This document shows positions 46,455 to 59,938 of a stretch of 64,000 bases of DNA, in pieces (within the stretch, counting starts at the first letter, position 1; each line of letters starts with the position of its first letter). A program made the translations under genes and the position numbers. The notes below the pieces were generated by a model, which was not told where the DNA came from, did not search any database, and worked only from the letters and a program-made list of their open reading frames with translations. The stretch is from Adiantum capillus-veneris (taxonomy: Eukaryota > Streptophyta > Polypodiopsida > Polypodiales > Pteridaceae). The stretch is from NCBI GenBank assembly GCA_014529385.2, contig CM043957.1:69708003-69772002 (forward strand). The letters run 5' to 3'.

Positions 46455-49400
46455 CTTGCGCAGTAGCTGATGACGTGCTAGTCGTATTGTAACAGACTTG
46501 GACACTCCAAGTCAAGAATCAACCGCGACAACACCAAATAACCACTTCAAAACAATTCACAGATCACAATAGATTTGCACTGGCCCGGTGGAGTTCCGTG
46601 CCTAGAGATATTGGCCCCAAAGATTGGCGCCCCTTTCGGTATTTCTTTTTATATTAATCAATCATCAAAGTACAAGAGAGCGGTTAGGGTTTCACTCTCA
46701 GACTCTGCGTCCAGATGCCCTGAGAAGTGAGGCCCTCACCACTAATTTAAAGGTTACAAGGGATGCCCAAAAGTAGAGCCCCAAAAGCTTCAAATCAAAA
46801 GCAATTGCTCTCTCTCTCTCACAGAGAGTCAAAACATGAAAGCAAAAGCATTCTCTCTCTTTCTCATTTAAGTAGAGAAAAAGCGAAATTTTCGTCGCTC
46901 ATCATTTTCCAAAAAAAAAAATAATTTTTTTTTATAAAAATAATAATCCGCCTCCGCGATTTTCGAAAATTAGGGTTTTTGGCAAAAATTAGGGTTTGCA
47001 GGAATTTTAGGGTTTTTGGCAAAAATTAGGGTTTCTGTTGTCCGCCACGTCATCACTTTGTGACATACCCCCCTCTTGAAAGCATTGTAATCGACCGCGA
47101 TTACGCCTGCAAAACCGACAAAAGCCATAAACCGTCTTAGTAGACACTGACTGTTAGTACCTACGTACTAGGAACGCACATCTAGCACATGTACAAAATC
47201 GACAGTCACATCACACGACATCACAGGACATCACCAGACATCACAGGACATCACCAGACATTCAACATTCATTTGGATCTTAGACCATGATTTATCGGCA
47301 ATGTAGCTAGCAATCACATCTAGGTCCAATCGGGACCACATCGATGTCCGATTGACTAACCCCTATTGCAACCATGTCTATTCGAGATCAATCAGACCAA
47401 AATGCTGCAGTCATTTCGGCTATCAGTTCCTGCACTCACAAGAACTCAAGAACAAATCAGTATCATAATCAGGAATTCCATTTCATAAAGTCATCCAGCA
47501 GAATACTGTCAGCTCTCAGTATCCCTGAAGCTCAAAGAGACATCAGTGACTTTAGTATCAAAATCGAGGCATCTGTTGACAAAGGAGCGGAGTAACTCCC
47601 CTCTTGTGCATCCCACTGCACCAAATCTTCGGCCAAGCTGAGTTTCTGGGTTCCGTTTGGAGTAGACTATGCTAAACCAAAAGATCGAGGTAAAGTTTCA
47701 CAATCCGAGGAGTATCTGCTAGGTCCTCCTCCTCCATCCACTTCGCATCAAATGCAGGAAAGTTCTTGAACTTAACCAAGAACCGCCTTCGGACTTTACC
47801 TTTCTTCGTATCATTATGTGCCAAAATCTGTTCAGGAACAAGGATCTCCTCGTTTTCTTCCACTTTGGGTTGCTCATCAGGCTCCCCATCATCAAGCACA
47901 TCACCCTTAACAGGTTTCAAGAGACTCACATGCAATGCATTGTGAATCCTCCAAGTATCTGGCAGTTTCAATCGGAAGGAGACATCATTTATCTTGTCAG
48001 TAATCTGGAAAGGTCCGTAGTATCATATACTAAGCTTTGGAAAAAGCCTCTCCTTTCCCTTTTTCTTTCTTAGACGTGCCTTCTCAAAAGTAAGAGCACC
48101 CAATCATCCTCCTTCAGTTTCAAGTCGCGACGATGGCGATCCGCTGCCTTTTTCTGTCATTCTTGAGACTCCTGCAAAGCCTCGCGAACCTTGGCAAAAG
48201 CCGTATCCAAATCTCGCGAATATTCATCCGCTTCAAATTTCTAATCTTTCGTGCTCAGGAAGGATGGAACCTTCGCAGCAGTTTCAACAATCTCACATGG
48301 CATCTTCCCCGTCGAAGAGTGTATCGTGTTATTGTAGGCAAATTCCACCAAAGGTAAGTTCTTTTCTCATTGAGTCTTCTGATGCGAGATACAAGACTTC
48401 AATAAATCTAAAATCATTGAATTGGCAATCTCAGATTGCCCGTCAGTCTGCAAGTGGAACGATGACGAGAACTGTAACCGCGTGCCAATGTTCTCCCAAA
48501 TTGCCTTCCAAAACAAACTCATAAATCTGGGGTCTCTGTCGAAGACAATCGTCTCAGACGTGCCATGTAATCGGAAAATCATCGTGATCATTCTGTGTTC
48601 TTGGGAGATCAAAAATGAAATCCATTGCAATACTTTCCCAGGGGTGGGTGGGTATGGGTAAAGGCTGTAACAGTCCCTGTGCCTTATGCGTGTCAAACTT
48701 GACCTTCTGGCATACTGAGCAACTGCACACAAACTCTTCCACATCCTTTTTGAGTCTCGGCCCAAAGAAGTATTTCTCTACCCCTTTCATGGTGGTAGCA
48801 ATGCCGCGGTGACCCGTAAAAGGTGGACAGTGGCATTCAGTCATAACCTTTTCCCTCAACGGCGCACAACAATCTTTTTCATCAAGTAGCCTTCCCGAAG
48901 GGAGTATCCCGCTACTGTCTCCCCATCCCGTATCCGTGTGAAAATATCTGCAAAATCTGTATCTATGGCATACTGATCGACCATATCCTCGAAGCTCCTA
49001 TGATGTATCGCGGAAATAGCCAGAACCAACGGTTTCCGAGACAAAGCATCTGCCACCACATTCTTCTGTCCCTGCACATGGAAAATCTGGAAGTGGAACT
49101 ATGACAAGATGTTCGTCCACCGCATCTGCTTTTCCGAAAGCTGCTTCTATGACAAGAAGTAGCGCCAACTCTGATGGTCTGTAAAGACAGTAAAATCCGC
49201 TCCGAGTAGGTAATGCCGCCACTGAGTAAGAGCATGGATAACCACCAAAAGCTCTTTCCCATAGATCTGTGCTGTCATCTCCGGCCTAGAGAACAAACGG
49301 CTCTCGTAAGCTATGACATGGCCTTCTTGCATGAAGACCGCACCCAGACTACGACCACAAGCATCACAATATACTTCAAATGACTTCTGCAAGTCCGGCA

Positions 49401-52400
49401 AAGTCAAAATAGGTCCCGTAGTCAATTTCTCTTTCAATGTCTGAAAGGCAGTCACCTCTGTGGGTCCCCACGAAAAAGGTACTCCTTTCTGTGTCAAGGT
49501 ATGCAAATGGGAAGCAACCTATGCAAACTTTCGTATGAACCGCATGTAGTACGAACACAGTCCCAAGAAGCTTCTAACTTCATGGACATTCCTCAAATCG
49601 GGCCAATCACGGATAGTCTCTATCTTGGCCGGGTTCATTTGCACTCCTGCTGTTGACACAATGTGTCCCAAAAAATGTATCTCTGGTAGGAAAAATTCAC
49701 TTTTCGTAGCATTAATCACTAATGTGTGATCTCGTAATGCCTGAAAGACTTGAAGCAGATGATCTCTGTGTTTTGCCTCATTCTTGGAGAAAACAATGAT
49801 GTCGTCAAAGAAAGTGCCAACAAATAGCCTGTACTCTCGAAAAATCCTAGCCATCATCCGGTTAAATGTCGCAGGAGCATTGGTTAAGCCAAAAGGCATC
49901 ACCAAAAACTCAAATAACCCAAAAGTCGTCCGAAAAGCTGTCTTGTAGACATCTCCTGGCGCTATCCTGATATGATGATATCCACTCTTCAAGTCAATCC
50001 TGCTAAAGCACGAGGATCCCTGTAACCTGTCGAGTATATCATCGATCCTAGGAATCGGAAATCTGTTCTTGATGGTGATTTCGTTGAGAGTGCTATAATC
50101 GATGCACATTCTCCAAGATCCGTCTTTCTTCAAAACCAACAACACTGGAGAGCAATACGGTGAAGTACTAGGCTGGACAAGACCCTTTTCCAAGAGGTCT
50201 TTCACTGAGTTCATAATCTTTTCATTCTGTACTCGGCTCACACCATAAGGTGGCCGATTCGGTGGCGTGCTTCCAGATATCAGATCAATGGTATGATCTT
50301 CAGGCCCTCTCAAAAGCAATCGGCATGAGCGTGGAGAAAAAAAATCTTGGCGTTCTTTTCTTCAGGTCAAAACATATTCAACCTTTATCCATCGTTCAGT
50401 TCTCCCAAAAGAATGAGTAAGAAAACTGAAGTTCATCAAGTACAATCTCTAAGCCCTTCATTTATCAAAGTCGCTTTCTCGGCCCGGTAGTCAACCACGG
50501 CGTAGTTCTTGTGGTACCAAGGGATCCCGAGTAGAACGTCACTCGCGTGCCCTGAACACCCCTGTCATTGCAAACGAAGTTTGCCAATGCTCGGTGTAAT
50601 GGCAACATCCCATCCGGGTGCCAGTCGAACTACCTCTGCCTGTGGCGTCAGTCTGTTGGGCGTAGTTCCAAATCGAGCCGCCAATTCCAAGTGAAAAGAA
50701 GTTGGCCTTGGCTCCTTCAAAAGAGCTTCCTGATCCTTCACTTTGCCCCAAAAAAAACGGCAAAGTTTGTACTTTCATTCATTTGATTCGGTGCAAGTCC
50801 CATGCCATGTGGTACTAGTTCTGCTTTTTTATCTGCCTTTTCTGCCACATTCCTCAGCTGCTCTCGAACTCTCAGACCTGTTGTCGTCTTTATCATTCTG
50901 TTCTTTTTGTGCCTTATCAGGGCACTTCGCGGAGATATGTCCATGTTCCCCGCATCCAAAACACTCCCCCTCTCTGATGAAGCGAGCTCTCTCCTCAGGA
51001 GTAAGCTTGGGTCGTGTATCCTTTTTTTTCTCTGGGTTGATCTTTTTCATTCTACTTTCATTCCCAGAAGTCTGTTCGGCTCGTTGTGTCATGGCCTCAT
51101 CTGTGGGGTAGGTCAGACTGCCAGAGTGAATGGCAAAGCCCCGCTTCGCATGACTCATCAACTCCTGAATAGAAGCTGACTTCTGTTCCAAGCAGTGATT
51201 TCGCATCTTTGTAGGTAGACCCAAGGTAAACCGCTCAATCTGTTCTCTGAACGAGATCTTCTTGAATGAAGAGGCGGGTAGAAAAGAGCTCCAGAATCTT
51301 TCACCATAAGAATTCACTGTATCGCTCTTGGTCATCCGGAGATGGTTCCAAGCAGCTCGTACATCTCGTTCATATTCTTGAGTCAACCAAGAAGAAATAA
51401 AAAGCCTCTTGAATTTCAGCCATGTAACTGGCACAGTCTTGCTTAATAGAAGCGTGGACCACCAAGTACGAGCATTCCTCTTAAAGTAAGAGGCAGCTCT
51501 CCGAATCTTGGAGTGCTCTGAATAGCGTCCTCCCGCGAAAGCGATGTCAAACTGCTGTATAAAAGACAAAGCCTTCGAAGCATCCGAGTATCCTGAAAAG
51601 TATCAAACTTGATCGAGTGGCCACCTTCCTTAAACTCTCGGACTTTCTTGCTTTTATCTTCGAGAAAGTCATACTGGTTGGCTTTGTAAAAATTCTTCTT
51701 GTTCGCATAAAACTTTCCGTCATCGGAATTTGAGCTGTCTGTAGAAGAGTCCTCAGTAGAACTGTCAGTCTCTGGGCGAGATTTAGCCTTCTGTGCCTTT
51801 CTCTTGCCCTTTCCAAAGCGTTGCTTCTTTCTTCGCTTTTTACCTTTTCTGTCTTCTTCGCTCGAATCCGAGGAGCTAGAAGAACTGTCAGAAGAAGAAG
51901 AAGGTCTTGACGCGCTTCTTCAATTTCTTTGCCTTGTCAAATGTCGACCGACGACCCAAATATCCTGGGAAGTCAGTGCCTTTCTTCTGCTTTTTGCCGT
52001 GCTTTTTGTCTTTCTTTTGCACGTCGAAAAGCTGAGCAATCCGTGCATCAACCACGTTCTCCAGTTCCTTCTCCGTATATTTCTTGGAGGCAGAAGGTTT
52101 CTTGAGAGCGGGTTTCGGGAGTGGTGTTGTGGTTCTCTGCCACTCCATCTGTACCTCTTCCAAAGAGGTCTGGTTCATATATTTTGCCATCTTCGGATCC
52201 TTGGCAAAATTGAGCATCATCTTTGTTGCATCGCCAATCAACTGGCGACGCTCTATCTCTCGCCGCTCCGCCTAAGTAGGCCAAGGCGGGCCATACTCTC
52301 TGCCTGAATCTTCGTTGTGATCCCAGCCCGCATCTCCAGATGCAGAGGGAGTTGACTGATCATTGCCTGAAGCCATAGGTGCCGCGGAAAAAAAATTCGG

Positions 52401-54305
52401 GGATCGGATTTCCCGTAGAAGAGAAATCGGCCGTGCTTTGATACCACTGTAACAGACTTGGACACTCCAAGTCAAGAATCAACCGCGACAACACCAAATA
52501 ACCACTTCAAAACAATTCACAGATCACAATAGATTTGCACTGGCCCGGTGGAGTTCCGTGCCTAGAGATATTGGCCCCAAAGACTGGCGCCCCTTTCGGT
52601 ATTTCTTTTTATATTAATCAATCATCAAAGTACAAGAGAGCGGTTAGGGTTTCACTCTCAGACTCTGCGTCCAGATGCCCTGAGAAGTGAGGCCCTCACC
52701 ACTAATTTAAAGGTTACAAGGGATGCCCAAAAGCAGAGCCCCAAAAGCTTCAAATCAAAAGCAATTGCTCTCTCTCTCTCTCTCACAAAGAGTCAAAACA
52801 TGAAAGCAAAAGCATTCTCTCTCTCTTTCTCATTTAAGTAGAGAAAAAAGCGAAATTTGTGTCGCTCATCATTTTCCTTTTTTTTTTTTTAATAAATAAT
52901 AATCTGCCTCCGCGATTTCCGGAAATTAGGGTTTTTGGCAGAAATTAGGGTTTCTGTTGTCCGCCACGTCATCACTTTGTGACACGTATGGACGCTCTGG
53001 ATTTTCCACTGACTGATGACATGGTAGACTGTATGGATTTCCGCGTTTTGCGCTAATTGTTGACGTGGTAGCTGTACGAATTTCTGCGATTTACGCTGGC
53101 AGCTTTTGGGCATCGCTTTTGGACCAGGCTTTTCGTGTAAATTGCTTTTGGGCCTAGGGCCTTTAGATATGAGGCCATGGGCTCATTCTTTGGCATGCTT
53201 GTGGATGAAGGTGCAAAGGATGGAGTACCGGCTTGTACTTTGATGATGCAATATAAAGAAAGACTGAAAGGGGCGCCGAGGTTTGGGACCAATACTGTCT
53301 GGGGTGGAATTCCGCCACTCCATGTCGAGTGTCGTCTCTCTCTTTCAACTCAGTTGTTATTGAAGTGCTAAAAGTGTGTTCAGTCTGTTCTTTTCTATTG
53401 GCACATGGTGCCTGTCTTGTGACAGTTACACTTGTGGAAAGCGGGAAAGCGTGATCATTTGTCTAAAGATTGCAAATCCAAAAGCAAAGACAGGTTCTAC
53501 AAGGACAAAGGCAAAAGCAAGCTTCACAAGGAAAGTAGTGATAATGATTGAGGGAAGGACAACGAAGAGGCTGCTGGTGTAGTGGAGTCTACACTGGCAA
53601 GGACTTCCGCCTTCTAGTCACGTGGAGACCAACATTGCCACCAACTTCAGCCAGAGAGAGGCTTCTGAGTGACAGAGACGGGCAAATAGTGCTCCGTATA
53701 ATCAATTTGGACCCTTGTGTTAAAGTTCAAGCTATCAGTGTTTGAACATGTGGGTGGGAGTTCATGGCAAATGCATCTGGCAGGGCAGGGAACCAATTAG
53801 ACGTATCTAAAACACTATGTGGATGAGTGCACCAATCCATTGTTGTTGGTCGAATCATGGACAGAGGATGTGTTCCACAATTCATTATCTTGGAGTATTT
53901 TGGACGTGATGTGATCACAGTTCACAAATGGGGATTCTTGGACGTAGTATGGTCTACAATTTAAAATTTCTAAACGGAAACTGATGCTCAAGATGGCATT
54001 CTTCTAAGGTACAAAGTTGAGGGTAGCCAAACTGAGGTGTATCCAGTAAGGAGCTGTTCGTGGGGTGTCCATGGTAGCTTCTTCATCGACTTGGTCTCAC
54101 TATTTATATGTCCATTATGAGCTGCATAGAGGGTGTTAAGAGTTTTGGCATCTCAAGTGAACTGTTTAATGTGATCCTGGTATTTATTTTACTTATTTGT
54201 GAAAGTCTGTGTAGGGCAATTTACTCGTGTGGGTACATATGTGACCCCCTTGCCCCCATTGTATACATATTCAGTTATTCATTGCCAAGGTTGATTGGTT
54301 CAGGA

Positions 54306-54342
<37 letters not shown>

Positions 54343-57300
54343 CCCCCCCCCCCCCCCCCCCCGGTTTCTATGCTTCCGCATCGTCGACTTTGACAAGAAT
54401 ACGTACCATTATAAAAAAGCGTACATCATAGGACATTTTTGATATAAATAGAGACATGGAAGCGTCTATTTACCAAACTCATCATTTGGAGATTCCAACT
54501 TAGTTACTAGCTATTGGCTGTAACCAGTTTACTACTCACTACTACACAATGCTAAAATGTCATAAATGATCATTCGAAAAGAATTTTAAAGTTTTTGCAT
54601 GATTAATATGATGGCATCCAATTTTGATGGAATTAGTTAGTGGACCTCTAGTGCTCTTTTCCTATGCTGCAAACGATTCTAAAGAATTTCTTAACTCCTT
54701 TATGTTTCAATTTGAAGAGTAGTTTCAATGTTCATAGGTGTCAAGTTTCGTTTAGACCTAAGAAGGCACTTAGTGATATTCCTTTTCAATTGTACATGTT
54801 GCACTGGCTTTGTTTTAGTGCATTCCATGTTTAACACCAAACTGTACTAGCACTGGATGCTCGGACGTGTCAACCCTATTTGTTGCCATGCATACATGCA
54901 TTGAAAATTCGGTCTTGAAATTATCCATATCATGGCACAAGTGTTTTACTGCATTTGACTAGTTGTCTTTTGTCTATTTTGGTTGGGATTATGCCTTGGT
55001 TGATTTTTTTGGGCCTTTGTCCTCCAGCTCGTTGAAAGTGGAGAGAAGGAAAAGCTGAAGGAGTTGTTGAGGGAGAGGCTTTTTGAGTGTGGATGGAAGG
55101 ACGAGATGAAGGGCCATTGCAGGTGCTTATATATGTGACATTTATTTTTTAAGTCGTCCCTCTTGACAAGATCAGACAAAGATTTTGAGGAACATGGCAG
55201 TTGGCAGTGTTTTTCAGACATTATTAGCTAATTCAATGTCAGGAAGTGTTTGAAAGAGAGTCAGACAAGGCCAAAGTTGAACAAGATAAAATCCAAACTT
55301 GTGATAAGGGGATGGGGCAATGACACATTCCTGAGATTGTATTGTATGGCATGATCTCTATCGACGATCGTATGGTAGTTCTACACATGTCCTTAGGTAC
55401 TTCTGCACATGTCATTAGAGTCAGCCTTATAGGTACTTTTTAGAACCTTTCGTTAAAAAAATGTTATTTTCACCTCTTGCCTGTCCCTACCTGTGTCCTT
55501 TAAGACCTTTGCACTTGATAACACCATCAATGCTTGATTCAGGCACACATAGCTCAAGGTAAAGTACAAAGATATATACCATGAGAGAAGACTACGGAGA
55601 AGTGCAGTGCGAAATACAGTATAATGGACCAGACTATTACTTGTTTTTGTTGAGTCTAGTTAATCTTCTCAATAAGAACATTTCTTCAAGTGTATCTTCT
55701 AAAAGTGGAAAGTGTTGCTCATATTGAGCCATGAACTTTGATAGGGGCAACTCATCTCGAGTAGAACTACCAGGAAGCATATTTTTATAAGCTTTTCTAT
55801 GTGAAGGTGGGCAAGGCACGGGTAAATGGAGTTAAGGTTTATAGTAACGAGGCTTAGCAAGGATTTGATGGGTGCTTTGTAACCGGCTGTAGCTTTGGCA
55901 GGTAGGAGGCTTGAACCAAAGAGAGCTTGAAAGATTAGGAATTGAAATAAGCAATTGAGATAAACAATCAACGTTGACAAAATTACCTGCCATGAGAGGC
56001 GGATTTTTCTTGGAGAGTAATTACCCCTGGCTGCCATCGATTGTTGTTCCACGTCCTGTTGTTGTAGCCCTTGTTTATCACTCTCTGCACCGCCAGCCTG
56101 TTGCTTATGTTTTGATGAGATGGCTTAGTTGGTCTGCCATATACTATGTAGTGCATTTTGTGCATTTGGACGTTGCTCTTGTAGAGAAACAGCAGCGGGT
56201 GGGGTAAGCCTCTGTTGTCATTGCTTGTGCGAGCCTCCATCGACAGCTAGTGTTACAGACCCGGGCATCACGTGCCAAATAACACACAAAACTAGAACAG
56301 ACACTTAACAATTAACACAACTGAAATCTAGAGAGAGATTCCACACAGTAGACACAGAGTGGCAGAGTTTTACTCTCAGATGCAATGGCCCCAAAAGCCT
56401 GGCGTGGGGAGGAGCACTCTCAGAGGAGCAATCTGATTCTTGAGCATGCACTGTCTTCACATGCCAATGAGCATCAACACAAGGTAGTACTTTCTAGCAT
56501 GCATCACACAAAATCCAGTTCCACAATCAGATTTCCACCCACCTATCTCATCTTGTCGGATTTGTCGATATCTAGCATAGTGATGTTAATCTATCGTACT
56601 GATCCTTTATAGATGTCTTGATACACTAAGAACACATACCTAGCACTAGATTAGATGCTTCACAAATGCTTTCAGAGATGCAGTCACAAGACATAAAACA
56701 TAAACTTGACCCATTTGGATGGCGCTCAAAGCACAATCTGCCTGAACAGAGTTAAATTTTAAACAATTCTGAGACTACAGCTTGCATCGTTTAGAGGATT
56801 CCATATGCAACTAAACGATCCCGAGACCGTAGCTTGCGCCGTTTAGAGGTTCATCAAACAATATTGAAAGAGCATTCAAACCAGTATCAAACAAATTTCA
56901 CAAACCCAAAATGATTTTGCTACCGCTTTTGTAGTTAAGACACTTAAATCTTTTTGTTTTCAGAATACTGTTTGGGTATTGTTTGGCCTTGTTTTGGTGC
57001 TGACTCAGAGGACTACTTATTTACCATCCTGGTTCAAAGTAATGGTATGATTGCAGTTATGAATGGTAGTATCATTCTGATGATTCCATGGCATTTCCAA
57101 ACGTACGCAACGGTGTCCTAACTGCATAATGTGGAAGTCAATTTGCCATGGTATCCTTGAATGGTGATATGAAGAGCACCAATGAGAGGAACAATTGTAT
57201 TGGTATCTCTTGTAGCTAGCTCTGCTTCAATGCCTCCAACAAATTAGTCATAATCAAAATTCATGGTTTTCAAAAATCTGGATGTTTGAAGTTTTCATTG

Positions 57301-59687
57301 GCTCCAAGATCATAGAAGATGAGTGCCTTGTTGCCATGGATGTTTCCATAAGCTCTTCATAATTCTTATCGGGTGTAGTAATTGCATAGATATCCGGAAC
57401 AAGTTCCTCTGTGGGTTTTGCCTTCTTGGCGGGAGGTCGCTCAAGAGTTTTATACCCTGGATGTGGACAATGATAGGAAAGTTTTATCCCCTTCTTGTTG
57501 CAAAGTTTCTTGTTGGCGGGTAGTAAGTCGAGGTCGTGCAGGTTGAGTTAACGTGCTGCGAGAATCCTTGGAATTAGACTGTTGTTATCGAGGACTTTTT
57601 TAAGGAACGTATTCAGGTTCAAATGTAAATTCAAGTTTTCCCTTCATCAATTTGTAACAGATGTCAAAAAGAGACCCTACAAAGGAGGGGAAAGCCCCAA
57701 AGTTAGGGAAATCTTTGACTTAACCTCCCCCTCACCCACAGGGCACCCCCTTTCTCAAGGGGCACATGGACACATGTCAGGCTCTCCCTATGTTTAGCCT
57801 CATGGTGTGCTTAAATCCTATTGGCTTGGCTAAAGAGGGGTCCAATGAGATTCTAGTTCAATTCAATAAATATCTAGATATTTTCAAGTTCTCTCTCTCA
57901 AAGAGGTAAGGAGGACACTTGTCCTAATGCTAGCCATACATTATGCATGTGATTGGCTAGGCTTAGAGGGGTCCAATGAGCTTCAAGCTTGAGCTACAAG
58001 GAGGGACCGACAAAGCAAGCAAGGGGTGTGCTTGGGGGTATACATTCTCTCACACACTCATTTTTCACACATTCTCACTTGATGAAAGTGCAAGAACTCC
58101 ATCTCCTTTTCGAAGCTTGTTGAGAAGTTAAGAGCCTACACCAACACTCTTGGCTATGAAATGCAAATCCAACTAAGAGCTATGCTTCAATGCTTAAGCT
58201 TGCCATCTTCTCAGTCTTCATAACTATGCTATTATGCTATGCTAAGCAAGAAGAGTAATGATAAGTGAGGAACTATTTCTTTCTCCTATGAACGATTCTT
58301 CTTCCTCTTCCCTACCCTCCTTCCCCGCTAGCTCTCTCCACCTTCGAAGGTGTTTCAGGCCTTGGGACTGAGACCGGGGATGGTTAAGGCTTTAAGTTTA
58401 TGTTATGCTCGTGATGCATGAAGCTTTCCATCTTCATAGCATCACCAAGATCACAAGGAACACAAAGATTGTTCTACACCCACTATTGGCAACGTTAGTG
58501 GGGATGTCGTGGTATTTAGTCAATACTATGCATGATGGAGCTGATGGTTATATTGTCTTGTGGGTGACTACCATGGGGCTATACCTTGCACTTTCCTTCA
58601 AGGGTGAATCTGGGCTTATCGTGGATTCATCTAGGTATATTCTTTAGTCGTATTGCGGACATGCAAACTTCACATTGTGAAGTTTTCGTCCGAGTTACGA
58701 CCAGTTGATATTGTGCTAATTCTTTCTATCTTTTGTGGTGTGTATGCCCTATCAACTACCTCATTTTTGTGCTAATTTTTCCGATTTGATGCTTCTTTTA
58801 GTGCTAGGCTTCATTATGGTTGAGTCTGCCCCGGAGTCATGACAGAAACTCAGCATGCTGAACTTTGTGTTGATGTATGCTCATGTGTGTGTGCGTGTGG
58901 TGTGTGTTGTGTTGGGGAGCATATGTTAGTACCTAGTTCTACACCCACTATTGGGCACTGACGATGTTAGTGGGGATGTCGTGGTATTTAGTCAATACTA
59001 TGCATGATGGAGCTGATGGTTATATTGTCTTGTGGGTGACTACCATGGGGCTATACCTTGCACTTTCCTTCAAGGGTGAATCTGGGCTTATCCTGGATTC
59101 ATCTAGGTATATTCTTTAGTCGTATTGCGGACATGCAGACTTCACATTGTGAAGTTTTCGTCCGAGTTACGACCAATTGATATTGTGCTAATTCTTTCTA
59201 TCTTTTGTGGTGCGTATGCCCTATCAAGTACCTCATTTTGGTGCTAATTTTTCCGATTTAATGCTTCTTTTAGTGCTAGGCTTCATTATGGTTGAGTCTG
59301 CCCCGGAGTCATGACAGAAACTCAGCATGCTGAACTTTGTGTTGATGTATGCTCATGTGTGTGTGCGTGTGGTGTGTGTTGTGTTGGGGAGCATATGTTA
59401 GTACCTAGTTCTACACCCACTATTGGGCACTGACGACGTTAGTGGGGATGTCGTGGTATTTAGTCAATACTATGCATGATGGAGCTGATGGTTATATTGT
59501 CTTGTGGGTGACTACCATGGGGCTATACCTTGCACTTTCCTTCAAGGGTGAATCTGGGCTTATCCTGGATTCATCTAGGTATATATATGTATTATACCAA
59601 GTCTCTCTTTATGGGAGAATCTATAATACAAAAGCCTATCGGAGGGGGGATCGGCTCCACATAAATCCGGTTCTCAACTGTTGTCAA

Positions 59688-59732
<45 letters not shown>

Positions 59733-59907
59733 AAAGTATTGTTTATGCCAAGTTAATTAAGTATAATGGTTATGTTGCTATCGCTAATTAAGTTCACCCT
59801 CTATGTTCTCAAAGTAGTCTCACAAAAATGCTCTCTTTAATTCTCCTAATTCCGCTATTCTCAAAGTTCATGGACCATTTCTATTACATTGATATCAGAG
59901 CTATTGG

Positions 59908-59938
<31 letters not shown>

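Larger units (their letters stand above)
46488..52984 (-). mobile_element. D: chromovirus (Ty3/gypsy) with complete domain order
   Basis: 6.5 kb, minus orientation. The 3' LTR is 46488-47065, the 5' LTR 52448-52984, and a perfect TSD cgtat lies at 46483-46487 and 52985-52989. The PBS TGGTATCAAAGC is at 52447-52435, and the PPT (sense TTTCAAGAGGGGGGTA) about 47081-47066. Gag, protease, RT, RNase H, integrase and a C-terminal chromodomain are all present, although stops and frameshifts break the polyprotein. It sits in the 3' LTR of A. The LTRs look very similar to each other, so insertion is comparatively recent. Confidence 0.94.
33456..53424 (+). mobile_element. A: non-autonomous LTR retrotransposon (LARD-like)
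   Basis: 5' LTR 33456-34125, PBS TGGTATCAGAGCA at 34127-34139, interior 34140-34739 plus 45175-46160, PPT CAAGAAGGGGGGA at 46161-46173, 3' LTR 46174-46487 plus 52985-53424 (split by D). Flanks are attac (33451-33455) and gttac (53425-53429). Its own interior is only about 1.6 kb and encodes no recognisable protein, carrying instead a repeated non-coding module shared with B and H. Two later insertions, C and D, stretch it to 20 kb. It lies inside the gag of E. Confidence 0.85.
33027..54395 (+). mobile_element. E: short copia-like element, outer shell of the nested stack
   Basis: Starts TGTTAAGAGTTTTGGCATC at 33027 and ends CGACTTTGACA at 54395, with a perfect 5-bp duplication agaat at 33022-33026 and 54396-54400. 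The 3' LTR is 54131-54395. The 5' LTR is cut short after the shared ...CATTGCCAAGGTTG (about 33205). Its own interior is only 33206-33455 plus 53425-54130, about 1 kb, with a gag scrap, zinc-knuckle text and no pol, so it was a deleted or non-autonomous copy. It accounts for 21.4 of the 22.8 kb of the ENY2 intron because of what later landed in it. Confidence 0.85.

Noticed and set aside
53925-53960. GTGATCACAGTTCACAAATGG as an ENY2 exon (VITPK-like)
   Set aside because: The frame does not give the ITPKGR motif, and a complete exon with that motif exists at 63471.
33027-54395. 33027/54131 match as a simple segmental duplication
   Set aside because: Exact agaat flanks, TG...CA-type ends and gag text on both inner sides fit a single LTR element better.
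58405-58647. 80-codon ORF as a membrane protein gene
   Set aside because: It is part of a tandem DNA repeat, recurs with each unit, and has no independent start context or homologue that I recognise.
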